Positions 13,201 to 24,546 of a stretch of DNA of 64,000 bases are shown piece by piece. A program made the position numbers and the translations under genes. Under the pieces are notes generated by a model that had not been told where the DNA came from, searched no databases, and was given only the letters and a program-made list of their open reading frames with translations. The DNA lies in NCBI GenBank assembly GCA_028023455.1, contig JAQFVV010006215.1, positions 12,131,473 to 12,195,472 of the forward strand. The letters run 5' to 3'. This DNA comes from Epiperipatus broadwayi. Taxonomy: Eukaryota > Onychophora > Udeonychophora > Euonychophora > Peripatidae. Positions within the stretch are counted from its first letter, which is position 1; each line of letters opens with the position of its first letter.

Positions 13201-14210
13201 TTCTTTTAATAAAATAAGTATTTTATTTCAGCAGAATTTTGCATTAACTCATATATATATACGCTTGACGTATATATATGTTTGGCTAATAGATTTTACA
13301 AGTAAATTTTATTAACAGAAATCTAATCTTAGAATAGAATTTATTTAACAAAATATTTAAATGCAATACAAATTATATAAACGTAATTAATTTTAGCTTT
13401 AATGCAAAACCCTGCTGATATTGGACTATAAACTTAATTCAGGTCTACAATACTAACTAAGTTTATAGAAGGCTGTGAAGCATGGATCGGACTTCAGATC
13501 CATTGCTTCAATGTTAAATAATAATAAAAATACAGCAATAATTTTGAAGAATCATAGAATTTCTATCTACTTCATTCAAACCCGAATGTTTTAATATAAT
13601 AAAATAGAAAGTATTCATGTACTTAATAATAATGCACCATTGAGATTTGGCTATGTCATTGTAGACATCCTAATATACTGTTTGTTATTAAAATAGAATG
13701 AATTATTGTCTAAGATAGAATGTATTTATGTTTAAAATACTTAAACAGGTAGTGTTAATATGGTTTGGCACAAATAAAATGAATAAATATTGATATATAT
13801 CATATTCGGTCAGCAAACACACCACTTTATTAAACATTCAGGATTATAAGGAGTGGTTTAAAATAAAACTAAATCTAATAAAAAGTTAGATTAAAATTAC
13901 TAACACAAAAATGGAGTTCTATTTAAAATGAAAAATCATATTCAACCGAGAATAGATAATAAATAGATTGACTATAATTAAATGTATCTGTTCAATACTA
14001 ACCTACTAATAAATTGTATATAATATTTAATCTGTTTTGTGTGGAATTTATTTTTTAGAAGCAAAACTGATACGAAGATCAAAGCATCCACAGGACAACC
14101 AAAAAACTAATACCAGGCTAAAATACAAAAAATTGATATATATTGTGTGGACGTACTATCTGATGAGGTAGAGGGGTTTCAGATTAATCAACTTTAATTA
14201 TTTAAGAGAT
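10231..14210. other. intronic AT-rich sequence with two higher-GC patches
   Basis: No gene was recognised. The patch at 11,455-11,720 contains CCCAGTTCGAATACTAGG, a B-box-like motif, and CpG-containing sequence unlike its surroundings. A second patch at 12,440-12,560 (CCATCGACGAGCG..., GTCCATCGATAGG) is similar in character. Both look like decayed SINE or transposon fragments, but I cannot assign a family. The rest consists of short random open frames. Confidence 0.35.
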
Positions 14211-14214
14211 TCAT

Positions 14215-17200
14215 GTAGATGTGGAAAGGGGATGGGGCTGTAAAACTAATGATAAACAAGTTAATTACAAATGCAATAGTGAAGAAAAGAGTCAAAAGAA
14301 TTTATAAAAGGGAAATAAGAAAGGAAGAAATTATTAAAATTGGATATTTGAATATGCAAAGCAGTAGGAGACCAGAAAAGTGTCTGGAATTAAACAGAGC
14401 AAGTAAAACGAAGGGCTTGAAATATTAGCAGTTGTGGAAACACATCTAAGAGAAGAACTACAATAGAAAAGCAAAAAAAAAAAAGAGAGAGTTGGTAATA
14501 CAGGAGTTATGTCAAAAAGATACTGAAATACTGTAAAGTGTCAAGAATATTTGTGGTTTGAGGTAAGGTTAGGAAGACAACAATGGATGATGACTATAAT
14601 GTATATGGCCATTGAAGATAGTCAAACTATAATGGAGTGGAACAGTAGCATATATGACTGGAAAAAAGGGGAAGAAAATAATGATTGTAACGGATATGAA
14701 TGGGCATATTGAAGAAACTGATGACATGGATAACAACAATGGACAGCTTTTGAAAAAAGTTTGCAGAGTGAAATTTGAGATTATGTATTAGTAGAGAAAG
14801 GGAGTCCAAATAAAGTATGAAAAATTAAAGTGTTTGATAATGAAGAGAGAATATGTAATAGTGATCATAATTTCCTTATAAGAGAAATGGTTAGTAATGT
14901 GATGGAAAATAGTAATAAAAGTAGAAAGAACAATGAAAGATGTGGAAGGAGAATGAATGATAAGAATAAGTTAGAAGAATATAAAATAAAAGTAGAACAA
15001 ATCATAGAAGAATTTGTTGGGAATGAATATAAGAACTGGTGTGATAAAGATGAAAAAGTGGCAGAAGAATAAAAGTAATAGAAAAGTGAGAATAGAGTAA
15101 AAATGTAAAAGATAGAAAAAAAGCATGCAGAGAATGTAAATGTGTTATTAAAAACAAAAAAAATGAAAAAGATGTTAATATTAAATGGGGAAATTATTTG
15201 AAAAAAAGAAGTTGACTAAAATAGATTATTATAAAGAGAGAATGAAATTAAATAGCAAATTATTGGAGGATATTAATAAAAGTGGAAGAGATGAGAATAA
15301 AAATTTTGGAAATATATTAAAAGAAGAAATGTAGGGAAAAGAGAAATAGTATTACTAAATGATGAAAAAAAAGAAAAAGAGTGTAACTCCAGTGAAGAAT
15401 TAAAGACAATTTTAAATAAATATATAATGGATATAGAAAAGATGTTAGATGTGAAGGACAGTGATAACAAACATAAAAGCACATAATAATGGAAATTTTG
15501 GTTTTACAGAAAATGAAGTGAATGAGGCAGGGGAAAAATTGAAAAGTGGAAAGGCAAGATGTTTAGATGAATAGGCATTAGAGATGGTGACGAATTTGGG
15601 AAATAGGGGAAAATTAAATATATTATCATGTTTTAATAAGGATACAGAATCCTCAGATAACTGAAATAATACAAGAGTAAGGCTATTATTTAAAGGAAAG
15701 GGTAAGGATCGTAGAAAGTTAAACAATTATAGATCGATAGCAGTAATGTTAGTGTTATATAAAGTTTTTGCATATATGGTGGCTAGAAAAATGGCAAAAT
15801 GGATGGAAGAAAATAATATAGTGGAAGAAATGCAAGGAGGTTTTAGAATAGATAGGCATATAGGGAAGTTTATTTGTAGTCACACAACTTATATATATGA
15901 GTAGGAATACAGGTAGACAGTTATATATGGTCTTTATAGATATAGAGAAGGCATATGATAGAGTAAATAAAAAGAGATTATGGGTAAGTTTAGTAATTTT
16001 GGGAATGAATTAAGAGATTGTAGAAAAATAATTACTATACGTATCAATTAGGAAATATAAAATCAGTAAGAGTTAAAATTGCGATGGGGACTAAGGCAAG
16101 ATTGCCTTATGTCATCTATTTTTTTTTTTTTTTTTTGTTATATTTCAGAGCAATAGAGAGCAATAGAAAGACTAGGAAGAGGGGTAGAGATACTACTAAT
16201 ATATGGCAAAGGAGTCTATACATTATCAGGTCTTTTATTTGCTAATAATATCTTCTTGTGCACAGAAAGTAGGGAAGTATGGAAGTTATGCTGAAGATGT
16301 GAACAATAATGAGTAAAGAGATAGGGATTAAATTTAGTGAAGAAAAATCAAAAGTAATGATAATAAATACTGGGGAAAGAGAAGAGCAAAAGTTTATATT
16401 TGAAGATATAAAGTGGAATGTGGTGAATATGTATAACTATTTGGAAATCATCTTAAGTAATTAGAAAAATTACTTAAATGAATGGGGAAAAAATTGATAA
16501 ATGAAGCAAAGAAAAAAAAGACACTGATAATGAAATTAAGTGTTTTCATATAATAAATTATGATATAGCAAAAATTGTATAGAAGGGAGTGGCAATAGTA
16601 GGGTTAATTTATGGTAACGATGCATTATGTGTTAATAAAGGGATGTTAAATCACTTAGAAAAAGTACAAAGAGAAGTAGTAAGACATGCATTAGATGCAG
16701 GTGTGTGAATGGCAAAGAAGGTAATTCAAAAAAAAATGAGATGGTCAAGTTTTTATATGAGATGTGCAAAAAGTAAAATAAAAATGTTTGGTAGATTGCA
16801 GTTTATGGATAATAAGACAATAGCTAAAATAGTATTTAATTGGGTTATGAGTAAAGGACAGGAAACAAGATGGGTGAGAAAGGCAGTACAGTATGCAGAA
16901 GATTTGGATAAAGACTTTATGTCAGTATACTTGTACAAAAGGTATGATGATTGTGTTAGGAGAATTGTTGAGTGTTATAGTGGCAAAGAATGGGATAGAA
17001 GAATAGATGCATTAATAAAAAAAATAGGAAGTTGGAGAATTACTATGGAGAGTAAAATGAGTTTAAATATATATAGAAGTAAACAATATTGGGTATGAGT
17101 TAATTTATGATAATTGCAAGGAAAGTAATTTACTATTTAAGGCTTGAACAGGATCATTAGGAATAAGGGAATATACACATAAATGGAAAAATATGGGTGA

Positions 17201-17580
17201 TTTAATCTGCAAGTTATGTAAAGAAAAGCATAGAAAATATTAGTCATTTGTTAATTGAATGTAAATGCTTACAAGCAGAAAAAATACAAATAATGAAGTT
17301 GTGGGAGAAAAAATATACAAGTGATTATATGGAAAGTGGGTTATTAGTTTTTATGTTGGGTTTTGAAAAAAACAAGAGGAATTTAGATATAAGGCCATAG
17401 ACTGTGGACAAAGATAATGTTGTGGAAATGGGATGGAGCAGGATCGAGAATAATACTGCAAAAACTTAAGGTGGGATATGAAAAGATAAGGTAAGCTGGC
17501 TAACATGTTTCTCTGGGCATAATGGCTGAGAGATTCATGACTTTGATAAAAGAGAAGCCGCATCGCATCACATCAAGTCC
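14215..17580 (+). pseudogene. decayed non-LTR retrotransposon (LINE) with endonuclease and reverse transcriptase
   Basis: LINEs copy themselves through target-primed reverse transcription. A nearly full-length but heavily stopped element reads left to right. An AP-endonuclease-like start is at 14,330-14,460 (KIGYLNMQSS..., VVETHLRE), then VTDMNGHIEETDD near 14,690 and ICNSDHNFLI near 14,850. The reverse transcriptase follows: FKGKGKDRRKLNNYRSIAVM (about 15,690-15,750), LYMVFIDIEKAYDRVNKKRLW (about 15,920-15,985, motif A) and LSGLLFANN (about 16,220, in place of the usual FADD). A C-terminal region includes an uninterrupted 129-codon frame (16709-17098) and a knuckle-like CKLC...H...C around 17,210-17,270. 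A T run near 16,120 interrupts the RT core. The clade is uncertain. The 3' end seems to be near 17,575, but I saw no clear tail or target duplication. Confidence 0.75.
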
Positions 17581-18149
17581 ACATCTTCACACACATAAGC
17601 GCGGTCTTTTGTTTTATTAATTTAAATGCCTAACATTGACTTGAATGAATCAAGCCTCATAATTGTGAGCTAGACCAGATACATCAGTCAAAAGCAATTA
17701 TTCAAAACATGCCCTGGACGATTTGATGCAATAGTAAGAATGGCAGACTGAAGGTCAAAATTCATGGATTGCTGCCCAGCTCTATATTTCTGCCTGCTCA
17801 ATTTTTTATGAATTCCCGAGCAATAAACCATTCAATTATTCTTATTATTTATTTAAAACTTTTTGATTATTTCAAATACAACAAATTTCTGTAAAATAAA
17901 TCAGAGATAATAATTAGTTACATTATAATGAGAGTATATAAAAAATTGTTGGACTTTATGCAAATAATAAAATAACTTGTGTAGCATTGTGAAAAAAAAA
18001 AGTTTTCATTAGAGTTTGAATAAATATTATGAGTTTTAAACTAAATAAAACTGTAAATTTCTCAAACCATTATGTAGTAATTGATTCCAGTATCTTGGCA
18101 ATCAAAGAATAAAAATATCATATAAAATATATTACCAATCTTAAATAAA
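17581..18149. other. intronic sequence after the LINE, nothing recognised
   Basis: The first 230 bp (to about 17,820) keep a more balanced base composition and may be the LINE's 3' untranslated region. The rest is A/T-rich with no conserved peptide or RNA signature. Confidence 0.3.
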
Positions 18150-19540
18150 CTAGCAGAATACCAACAATTTGTGATCAATGTATAGTACAATTAGGTAACA
18201 AATGGAATTCATTTACTATCATGATTTAAGATCTTTTATTATAGATAGTGAATGAAAGTACTGATTGAAACAGATTGAGATTAAATAAGTTACTTAGAAA
18301 TTTAAATAAATTCCATTACAATAGGCAAAGATAAACTGGTTGAAAGTAGATTAATAAACAATCATTTTTATAATCTTTCAAACAAACTATTATTCAATTC
18401 TTTAAAATAAAAATAAAAATCATAAATGTTAATGGATAATTGGTTATCATATCATTACAACTCTTGTTTAAATATCAACAATCTCACTAGCAATAATCTG
18501 TTGTCAAGGCAATACTACTATTTCACTGGTTTATTTAATGATGTGACTTATACATGATAACCAGTTAGCTGTTGGCACTTACCATTTTACACTTAAAGTA
18601 TTAAACACTAGTTTATTTGAAAGAATGTAAAGATAATTATTTATTAATTGCAGCATCCAGCGGCACTCTATTGCTCCTGGATTGCAAATATTAATAACAC
18701 AATATATAACAATTAATGAGGTAGCTCGGCAAATAGGTTTAAATAATGAAGATTTATTTACAGGATTATATACGAGTTAATCACTATTAATATATACAAA
18801 TTATGACTAATATACACACGCTATTATTATATATAAATAAGGGGCCCGAAGGCGTAGAAAAATAATAAAGAGATCGATACGACCTGTTATAGTTCCCTAT
18901 GTTTACTTTGGCACATCCGGAGGTAAACCTCACTGCAAGGCTAAGTGAAGGAAGGAGCTGACTGGAGCACCCGAGGAAATGGCACATCTACCTTTCAAGA
19001 GCTTCACTTAGCAAGTGTCCTATCTCAGTTCAATATTAGATCCATTACTTGTCATGCCTTGGTTTTGGAGTAGCCTCCCTTGATTGGCCATCCGCTGTCC
19101 ACGTGGTGGTCATCTCTTTAGTTCCTATATGATGCCAGATTAGATAATGCCACGTCTTTAGCATTGTCTATTTTAAGCAATGGCTTTGTTTACATTATCT
19201 AATCCTTCTTAGTGTTAATATATCATTTAATTATTTACAATACACCATTAGCAATCCGTTAGTTTTACATTTATAATTATTACTAGTTAAACGTATTTTG
19301 TGTATACATGCATACACACACACATTTAGCATTAATCTATCTCCGAACAACTGATCTTTGCCTATTGTAATGGAAATTATTTGAATTTTCTAGATAAATT
19401 CAATCTTAATTTTTTTTAAGCATAGCTTTCATTCACCAACGAATTAATTTTTTTATATCAGGGCAATAAATGGATTCCATTTATGCCTCACAACAATTAT
19501 TGATATTCAATTGATTTATTTAGGCATACCATGATGTGAT
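18150..19540. repeat. fold-back structure: inverted arms of about 200 bp around a 1-kb centre
   Basis: The left arm (about 18,150-18,360) contains AATGGAATTCATTTACT and TTCCATTACAATAGGCAAAGAT. The right arm (about 19,325-19,530) contains their complements, ATCTTTGCCTATTGTAATGGAA and a diverged AATGGATTCCATTTATG. Order and spacing agree, so the arms are a single long imperfect inverted repeat. The centre has a higher-GC block at 18,830-19,160 with no transposase motif. This fits a non-autonomous DNA transposon with long terminal inverted repeats. Target duplications were not identified. Confidence 0.6.
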
Positions 19541-19698
19541 TTACATATCATAATTCAATTAACTATTAGCATTTATAGTTTAATAAAAATACGAGACTCT
19601 GCAAGGTGGAATATTTAATTTTAAAAAAATTAGTCAATAAATGCATTTTTATATAAAAATATATGTAATCAAAAACTTTACAAAATTATTAAAATTAC

Positions 19699-19743
19699 CT
19701 CGTGATTCAACTTGGTGATTGCAGTGAAGATCATATTGACAAT
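19699..19743 (-). CDS. USP34: USP34 orthologue, 45-bp microexon
   Basis: This exon is 45 bp, 15 codons: IVNMIFTAITKLNHE. The acceptor is ...TTTTTAG/ATTGTC and the donor is CACGAG/GTAATT. It is phase 0 on both sides, so skipping it would keep the frame. It supplies the peptide expected between the RLA.H block of the upstream exon and the PFFKLL block of the downstream exon; vertebrate USP34 has a similar HIVSMLF..I.KL.PE segment (recalled). It sits between introns of 32,106 and 11,998 bp, both full of transposon debris. The exon was located by homology and splice signals only. Transcript data would confirm whether it is always included. Confidence 0.85.
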
Positions 19744-22019
19744 CTAAAAATAAAAATAAAGTATTTCAAAAAATTCATTCTGACATTTCATTTTCAAAAT
19801 TAAGTCAGAACAAAATATGAATAAAAGAAATGACACAAAAATAAAAAATTTGGATGTGTATGTAATTATAAAAATAGGTGTATTATACAAAATATTATTA
19901 CAAAACATATGCACACGCATTATTTAATAATAATAAAGACCTAAAAAAACATCAATGAAAAATAAAGAGCTACAAAATATATTGTATAAACATAAAACTA
20001 TTTAAGTACTAATATAAACTAATTAAAAAATAAAGAATTCACAAATAAAAGTTCTGTATTATTAGGGAAAATATTAATATACAGAATGAGGTACTATAGA
20101 ATCAAAAATAAAATTCAACCTGAAAAAAAAAAAAAAAAATTAAATAATTATTTATTAAATTGTAAACTGATAGAATTCAAATATCTTGGCAAAAGAGTCG
20201 TTCTTAGTGGTATAATTAAAGAACTGACCGATAGTAATTGACAGACAAATACTTTATTTTAAATAAAATGTTTACTACAACTTGTAAACCAATTTTATAA
20301 ATTTTTAATTAAATGACTAATAATTTTATATCTGATAACTATACACATTCTTAATACAACATACAATAGTAATGTAATATAAACATAAAGCATTAAAATA
20401 AATACAAAGCATTAAAACACACATATATTTTACCGTAAGCTATTTGTATGTTTAAGAAAGTTACACTAAACCTGCATATAAATAGTTCATTTTATGCTGG
20501 CTCGGAGATACTCAAAGATTGCAATGACAATTTTAATTAATACCAGGAAGGGGAATAAAAAAATATTACCTATAGGATTTTAGAAGTTGTGACTTCTTTC
20601 TCTTCCCTACTGCATGTGTGTTTTACCAACCAGTTGGATTTTAGGCTTCTCATGCAGTCCTGACGATTGTGGTTCCGGGATACTTCTATTTCAGGCAGTT
20701 AGTCATTCTTGGTGGCTTCAAACTATTAGACAGGCATGGCTTCTATCAGGCAGACTGCTGATGTTCTTGCGGATAAAGGCTGGAGCTGGGTCGCATGCTC
20801 CGTCTTCTGCTTAGCATGATATTGTATTGTATCCATTGAAAAATAAGTCTAATAGGTGATTGAATCTAGATATGTAAATGACTGAATGACGAAATTTCGG
20901 CCCTATTTATGTGCTGCCATTTTGTTGTTATATTTTTAAATTAATTTTAAATCCACTAGTTATTTTTATTGTTCAAATTCCGTCAACTGCTTTATGTTGA
21001 TCAAATTTTGGATAAGAAATATTTTAATTAGTCCTGTTGTTTATGGATTTTAATTAGTTAATTAGTAGCCATTGCTAGTGCCATTCCTATGCAGCTTATC
21101 TATTATGCAATTTTTGAGTTTGACTTAATTTTTATATTACAAACTTTATTTTTCATTTTTTTAATTCAACTTCTTTTTATACGTACACATATATTTTAAA
21201 ATCAACACATGCATTTTCTTATTATCTTTTAAATACATGAGAGAAAAATATCATTTTTAAATCTTTTTATCTATTTAGTTAAATTTCCCCCCCTCACATT
21301 ATTTTATTATTTTAAACTAGTAAAACTTATACTAATAATCTGCGCTTATAAAAAACTCTAAACTTTTTTAATTATATTTCTCTTTCTTAAACTGCTGTAA
21401 TTAATTCTTTCGAACGAGCTTTTTACTTTAATCATTTCTTGATAAAATCTGCAGTGATTTTATTATTCATTAATTAATTTTAAAATTTTTGCTTTACCTA
21501 TGAGGATTTTTATTTTAATAATTTTAAACCAAATTATTACAACATGTAGCACTTGACTAGCAGTACAATATAAATAAAGACAAATTTATGACTGCAACAC
21601 AATGGATGAATAACCCCTGATAGCATTATACCTATATATCTTTAAAGGGTATATAAAAAAATGAATAGATAAAAATTATATATATATTATAACGATCCAG
21701 AGAATAGGAGACTTAACGTATCTACACTACAGGGCGCCACTAGGCATTTGAACCTAAAAAAATTTATAAGGTAGGCAGATACGTAAGTTTAAAAAAAATT
21801 TTTTTATTATATATATTTTGATTCCGGTCGTTAGCCCAATGTCACAAGCTCAGCGGAATTGCAGAGATTTATATTTTATAATAAATTCTTATCTAAGAAT
21901 ATATAAAAAAAGAATAAAATAAGCCACTGCAGTAATTATACACACAAACATTTATTTACGCACAAATATAATATTTAAAATTATTTTAGTATCAGTTTAC
22001 ATTTTAAAATTTAACTTAC
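19744..22019. other. start of the 32-kb USP34 intron; one unassigned GC-richer patch
   Basis: Mostly A/T-rich sequence. The patch at 20,590-20,820 is much more GC-rich and has an open 66-codon plus-strand frame, but shows no recognised domain. It is probably a fragment of a mobile element. Around 21,690-21,860 there is another short CpG-containing patch (CAGGGCGCCACTAGG). Neither is assigned. Confidence 0.35.
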
Positions 22020-23781
22020 ATTTTTAACTTTGATTTTAATTTACATTTTAATTTTTATAAGTTCGCACAGATGTATTTATAAAAGTTTGTTTTATCATGT
22101 TGAGTATAGATTGGCTGCATAGATTCCACGATTAAAAACATTTCAAAATAAACATAACCGATCAAAATACAAAGCCATTGATAACGTCAATTGCAGAGGG
22201 AATACAAGAAACCTCAATGGCATTCATCATAAGATGCCACAATAACATCGATGACTTATATATTCTAACCGAATATGGAAACCAAAACATAATTAACCGC
22301 TAACGAATCCCTGCAACGTCCATACCCAACTTAAATTTAATGCATTTTTATTTAGTGTCGAGTATGAAGACTACATAGATTTGCCTTTGAAAAGAAAATA
22401 TTCTCTCCTTATTTAACCTTAGGCCAAAAGTTCGCAGTCAAACCAAGTCAATCCATCTGATATATCGATGCATTCAATGTAATACGAATACGGCAGCACA
22501 AAAGGTTAAGAGAAGAGATTGCCTCTCGTCAGATAGGAATACTACATCTGTCTAACGAGAAGAGCTATAAATAAAAAACTCCATAGGAAAGGATGGCGGT
22601 CATTTTGCCGACTTACGATCGCATTCCATAGGCAAAAAGAAAGTGTGTGGCGTAGAAAGCGATTCTGCCTGTAGCGAATCTCATACTACATCTACTAATT
22701 ACACTAATATATCCAATCCATTGACCTAATTTAACTACGAAACAAATAACCTAAGATTACCCTCCCCTAATATAACTTTACAAATCTATATAGCCATTCA
22801 CACCCAACTTAAGTTTAACATTTCTATAATTTAATTTAACGAAAAACAAAAATCATAAATAAAACTTAAAAGAACCAAAAAATAAATAAATAAATAAATG
22901 GAAATGATTAAAAAAAAAAAAGACATACATCAATAAAAAGAATTAATAAGGAATTTAGTTTGGTCAGATAGGATTCTATTTCTATTTTTTTTAAATACTG
23001 AAAAAGTTTATATTTTAAAGTTCTTAGTGTTTTCAAATTAATATTCATTTAAGTTCATAACGTGCTTACGGTTTTAGAAATGTTCATTAGTTATCCGTTG
23101 CTTGCCATTTGGAATCCAACGTTAAAATCCCTCGATGTTTCTGTGGTCCTCAATATAGGAAAAGTGATCTTTCATTTTCTTTTTTTATAACAACTGAAGG
23201 AATTGAAAGTGTCTTTCAATCCCTTCACCTCCGACTCTCCGACTTAACACATTTCCGTCTTCTCTTAAATTTTCTTCACTCACTAACAATTGTATTATCA
23301 AACTTTTTCTTTTATATATAACTTTAGGATCCAATGGACAATACGTCATCGATGATGATGATCCTTCCGTTGTGGTTGGATTCCCCGATGGATCTCTTTC
23401 ATTGGCCATTAGTTTCTATTGTTTTCCTATCTGACCGTTGCATATACATTTAAATGCCCACGGGCTAGTTCACTTTGACTAATTAAAATAATCATTTCCA
23501 TTTTTCAATAACATTAATTAATTTGTTTTCCAAACTTAAAAATATTTTTATCTTTAAATCTTTTTAAGTTTTTGCTTTTAAAATACTTTTTCTATTTTTA
23601 ATAAAGTTTCTTTTTTTAATAATTTTTTTCATCTGTGCGATTTTATATATATATGAGTTTAGTATAGAATTTTAATTTTCAATTTTTAATTCTTAAAAAA
23701 GAAGTTTATTTGCGAACTTTTATTTTTTTATGTTTGTTAATAAAAAAAAAAATAATATAACGTCGTATGTGCCCGTTACAA
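22020..23781 (-). repeat. dispersed repeat family, copy B (about 1.75 kb)
   Basis: Copy B is the reverse-complement homologue of copy A. It carries TCGCACAGATG at 22063-22073 and CATCTGTGCGA at 23630-23640, an 11-bp perfect inverted pair, and its outer homology ends at a GTTACAATATA edge near 23,781. A GTGTCGAGTATG block at about 22,361 corresponds to CATACTCGACAC at about 7,097 in copy A. Some 290 bp between 22,075 and 22,360 have no obvious counterpart at the same place in copy A, suggesting an insertion or internal duplication. No protein domain is visible. Confidence 0.65.
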
Positions 23782-24227
23782 TATATAAATTTAAAATAAA
23801 TCTAAAAAGATTCAAATATTGAGTAATAATATTCTTGATATTTTGAAATACTATAAATAGATTAAAACTAAATATGGTTTCTCTGATACAGTTAGATTTA
23901 CTTCTGATTCAAATGAAAATCTAAATTATTAATGCAACAAAAGAAACATTTTTTTTTATATAAACAAGTTTCTTTTTAATGACATAAAATTATAAAAATT
24001 ACTTTCAATATATAGTGTACTTAAGATTAAAAAGTTTGTAAACTAAAAAGTTATTCTTGACCTTTAACTTTAAAAAACACGAATGATGTTTGTAATGAAA
24101 AAACAATAATTGGATTGCAATTATAATGTGTTATTATTAAATAGGCAAAAAATATCTAACTTTAGTCATGTTCCATTTCAATCTGGGTATTCCTTAGTAT
24201 ATGACTATAAAAACTGAAACTTATTTT

Positions 24228-24232
24228 AACTC
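24228..24232. other. target-site duplication (left) of Gypsy element 1
   Basis: AACTC directly precedes the left LTR and is repeated exactly at 29300-29304 after the right LTR. This is the 5-bp duplication expected from a Ty3/Gypsy integrase. Confidence 0.7.
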
Positions 24233-24546
24233 TGTGCTAAACGGACGGATTAACTCTAGAAATAATAACTAGATGGGGTGGCGAACATAGAAGCATTGAT
24301 GAATAGAGTGAAGTAAAAAACGTTTTATCTTGTTTTCTTTCTTCCGATTAACATACTTCCTAACGAGTGGACATGTTAAGGCTGTAAGCCTAAAAGTAAA
24401 ACTAACAATGGAGTTAACAACCTGTACAAAATAGATGTAATCTAAGAATTGTTTAGAAATAATTAAATAACTTAGTTATAAACCTCTACGAATCTAACTT
24501 TATTTATACAGTATCAGCTGAGTTTTAACTCCCTGAATACACTGTA
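24233..24546 (+). repeat. 5' LTR of Gypsy element 1
   Basis: This 314-bp sequence starts TGTGCTAAAC and ends CACTGTA. It is closely similar to 28977-29299 along its whole length; differences are mostly single substitutions and a few small indels. It carries the promoter and polyadenylation functions of the element in principle, but I did not identify a specific TATA or poly(A) signal. Confidence 0.85.

Noticed and set aside
16709-17098. 129-codon frame as a host gene
   Set aside because: It sits in the correct place for the C-terminal part of the decayed LINE, with the RT immediately upstream in other frames.
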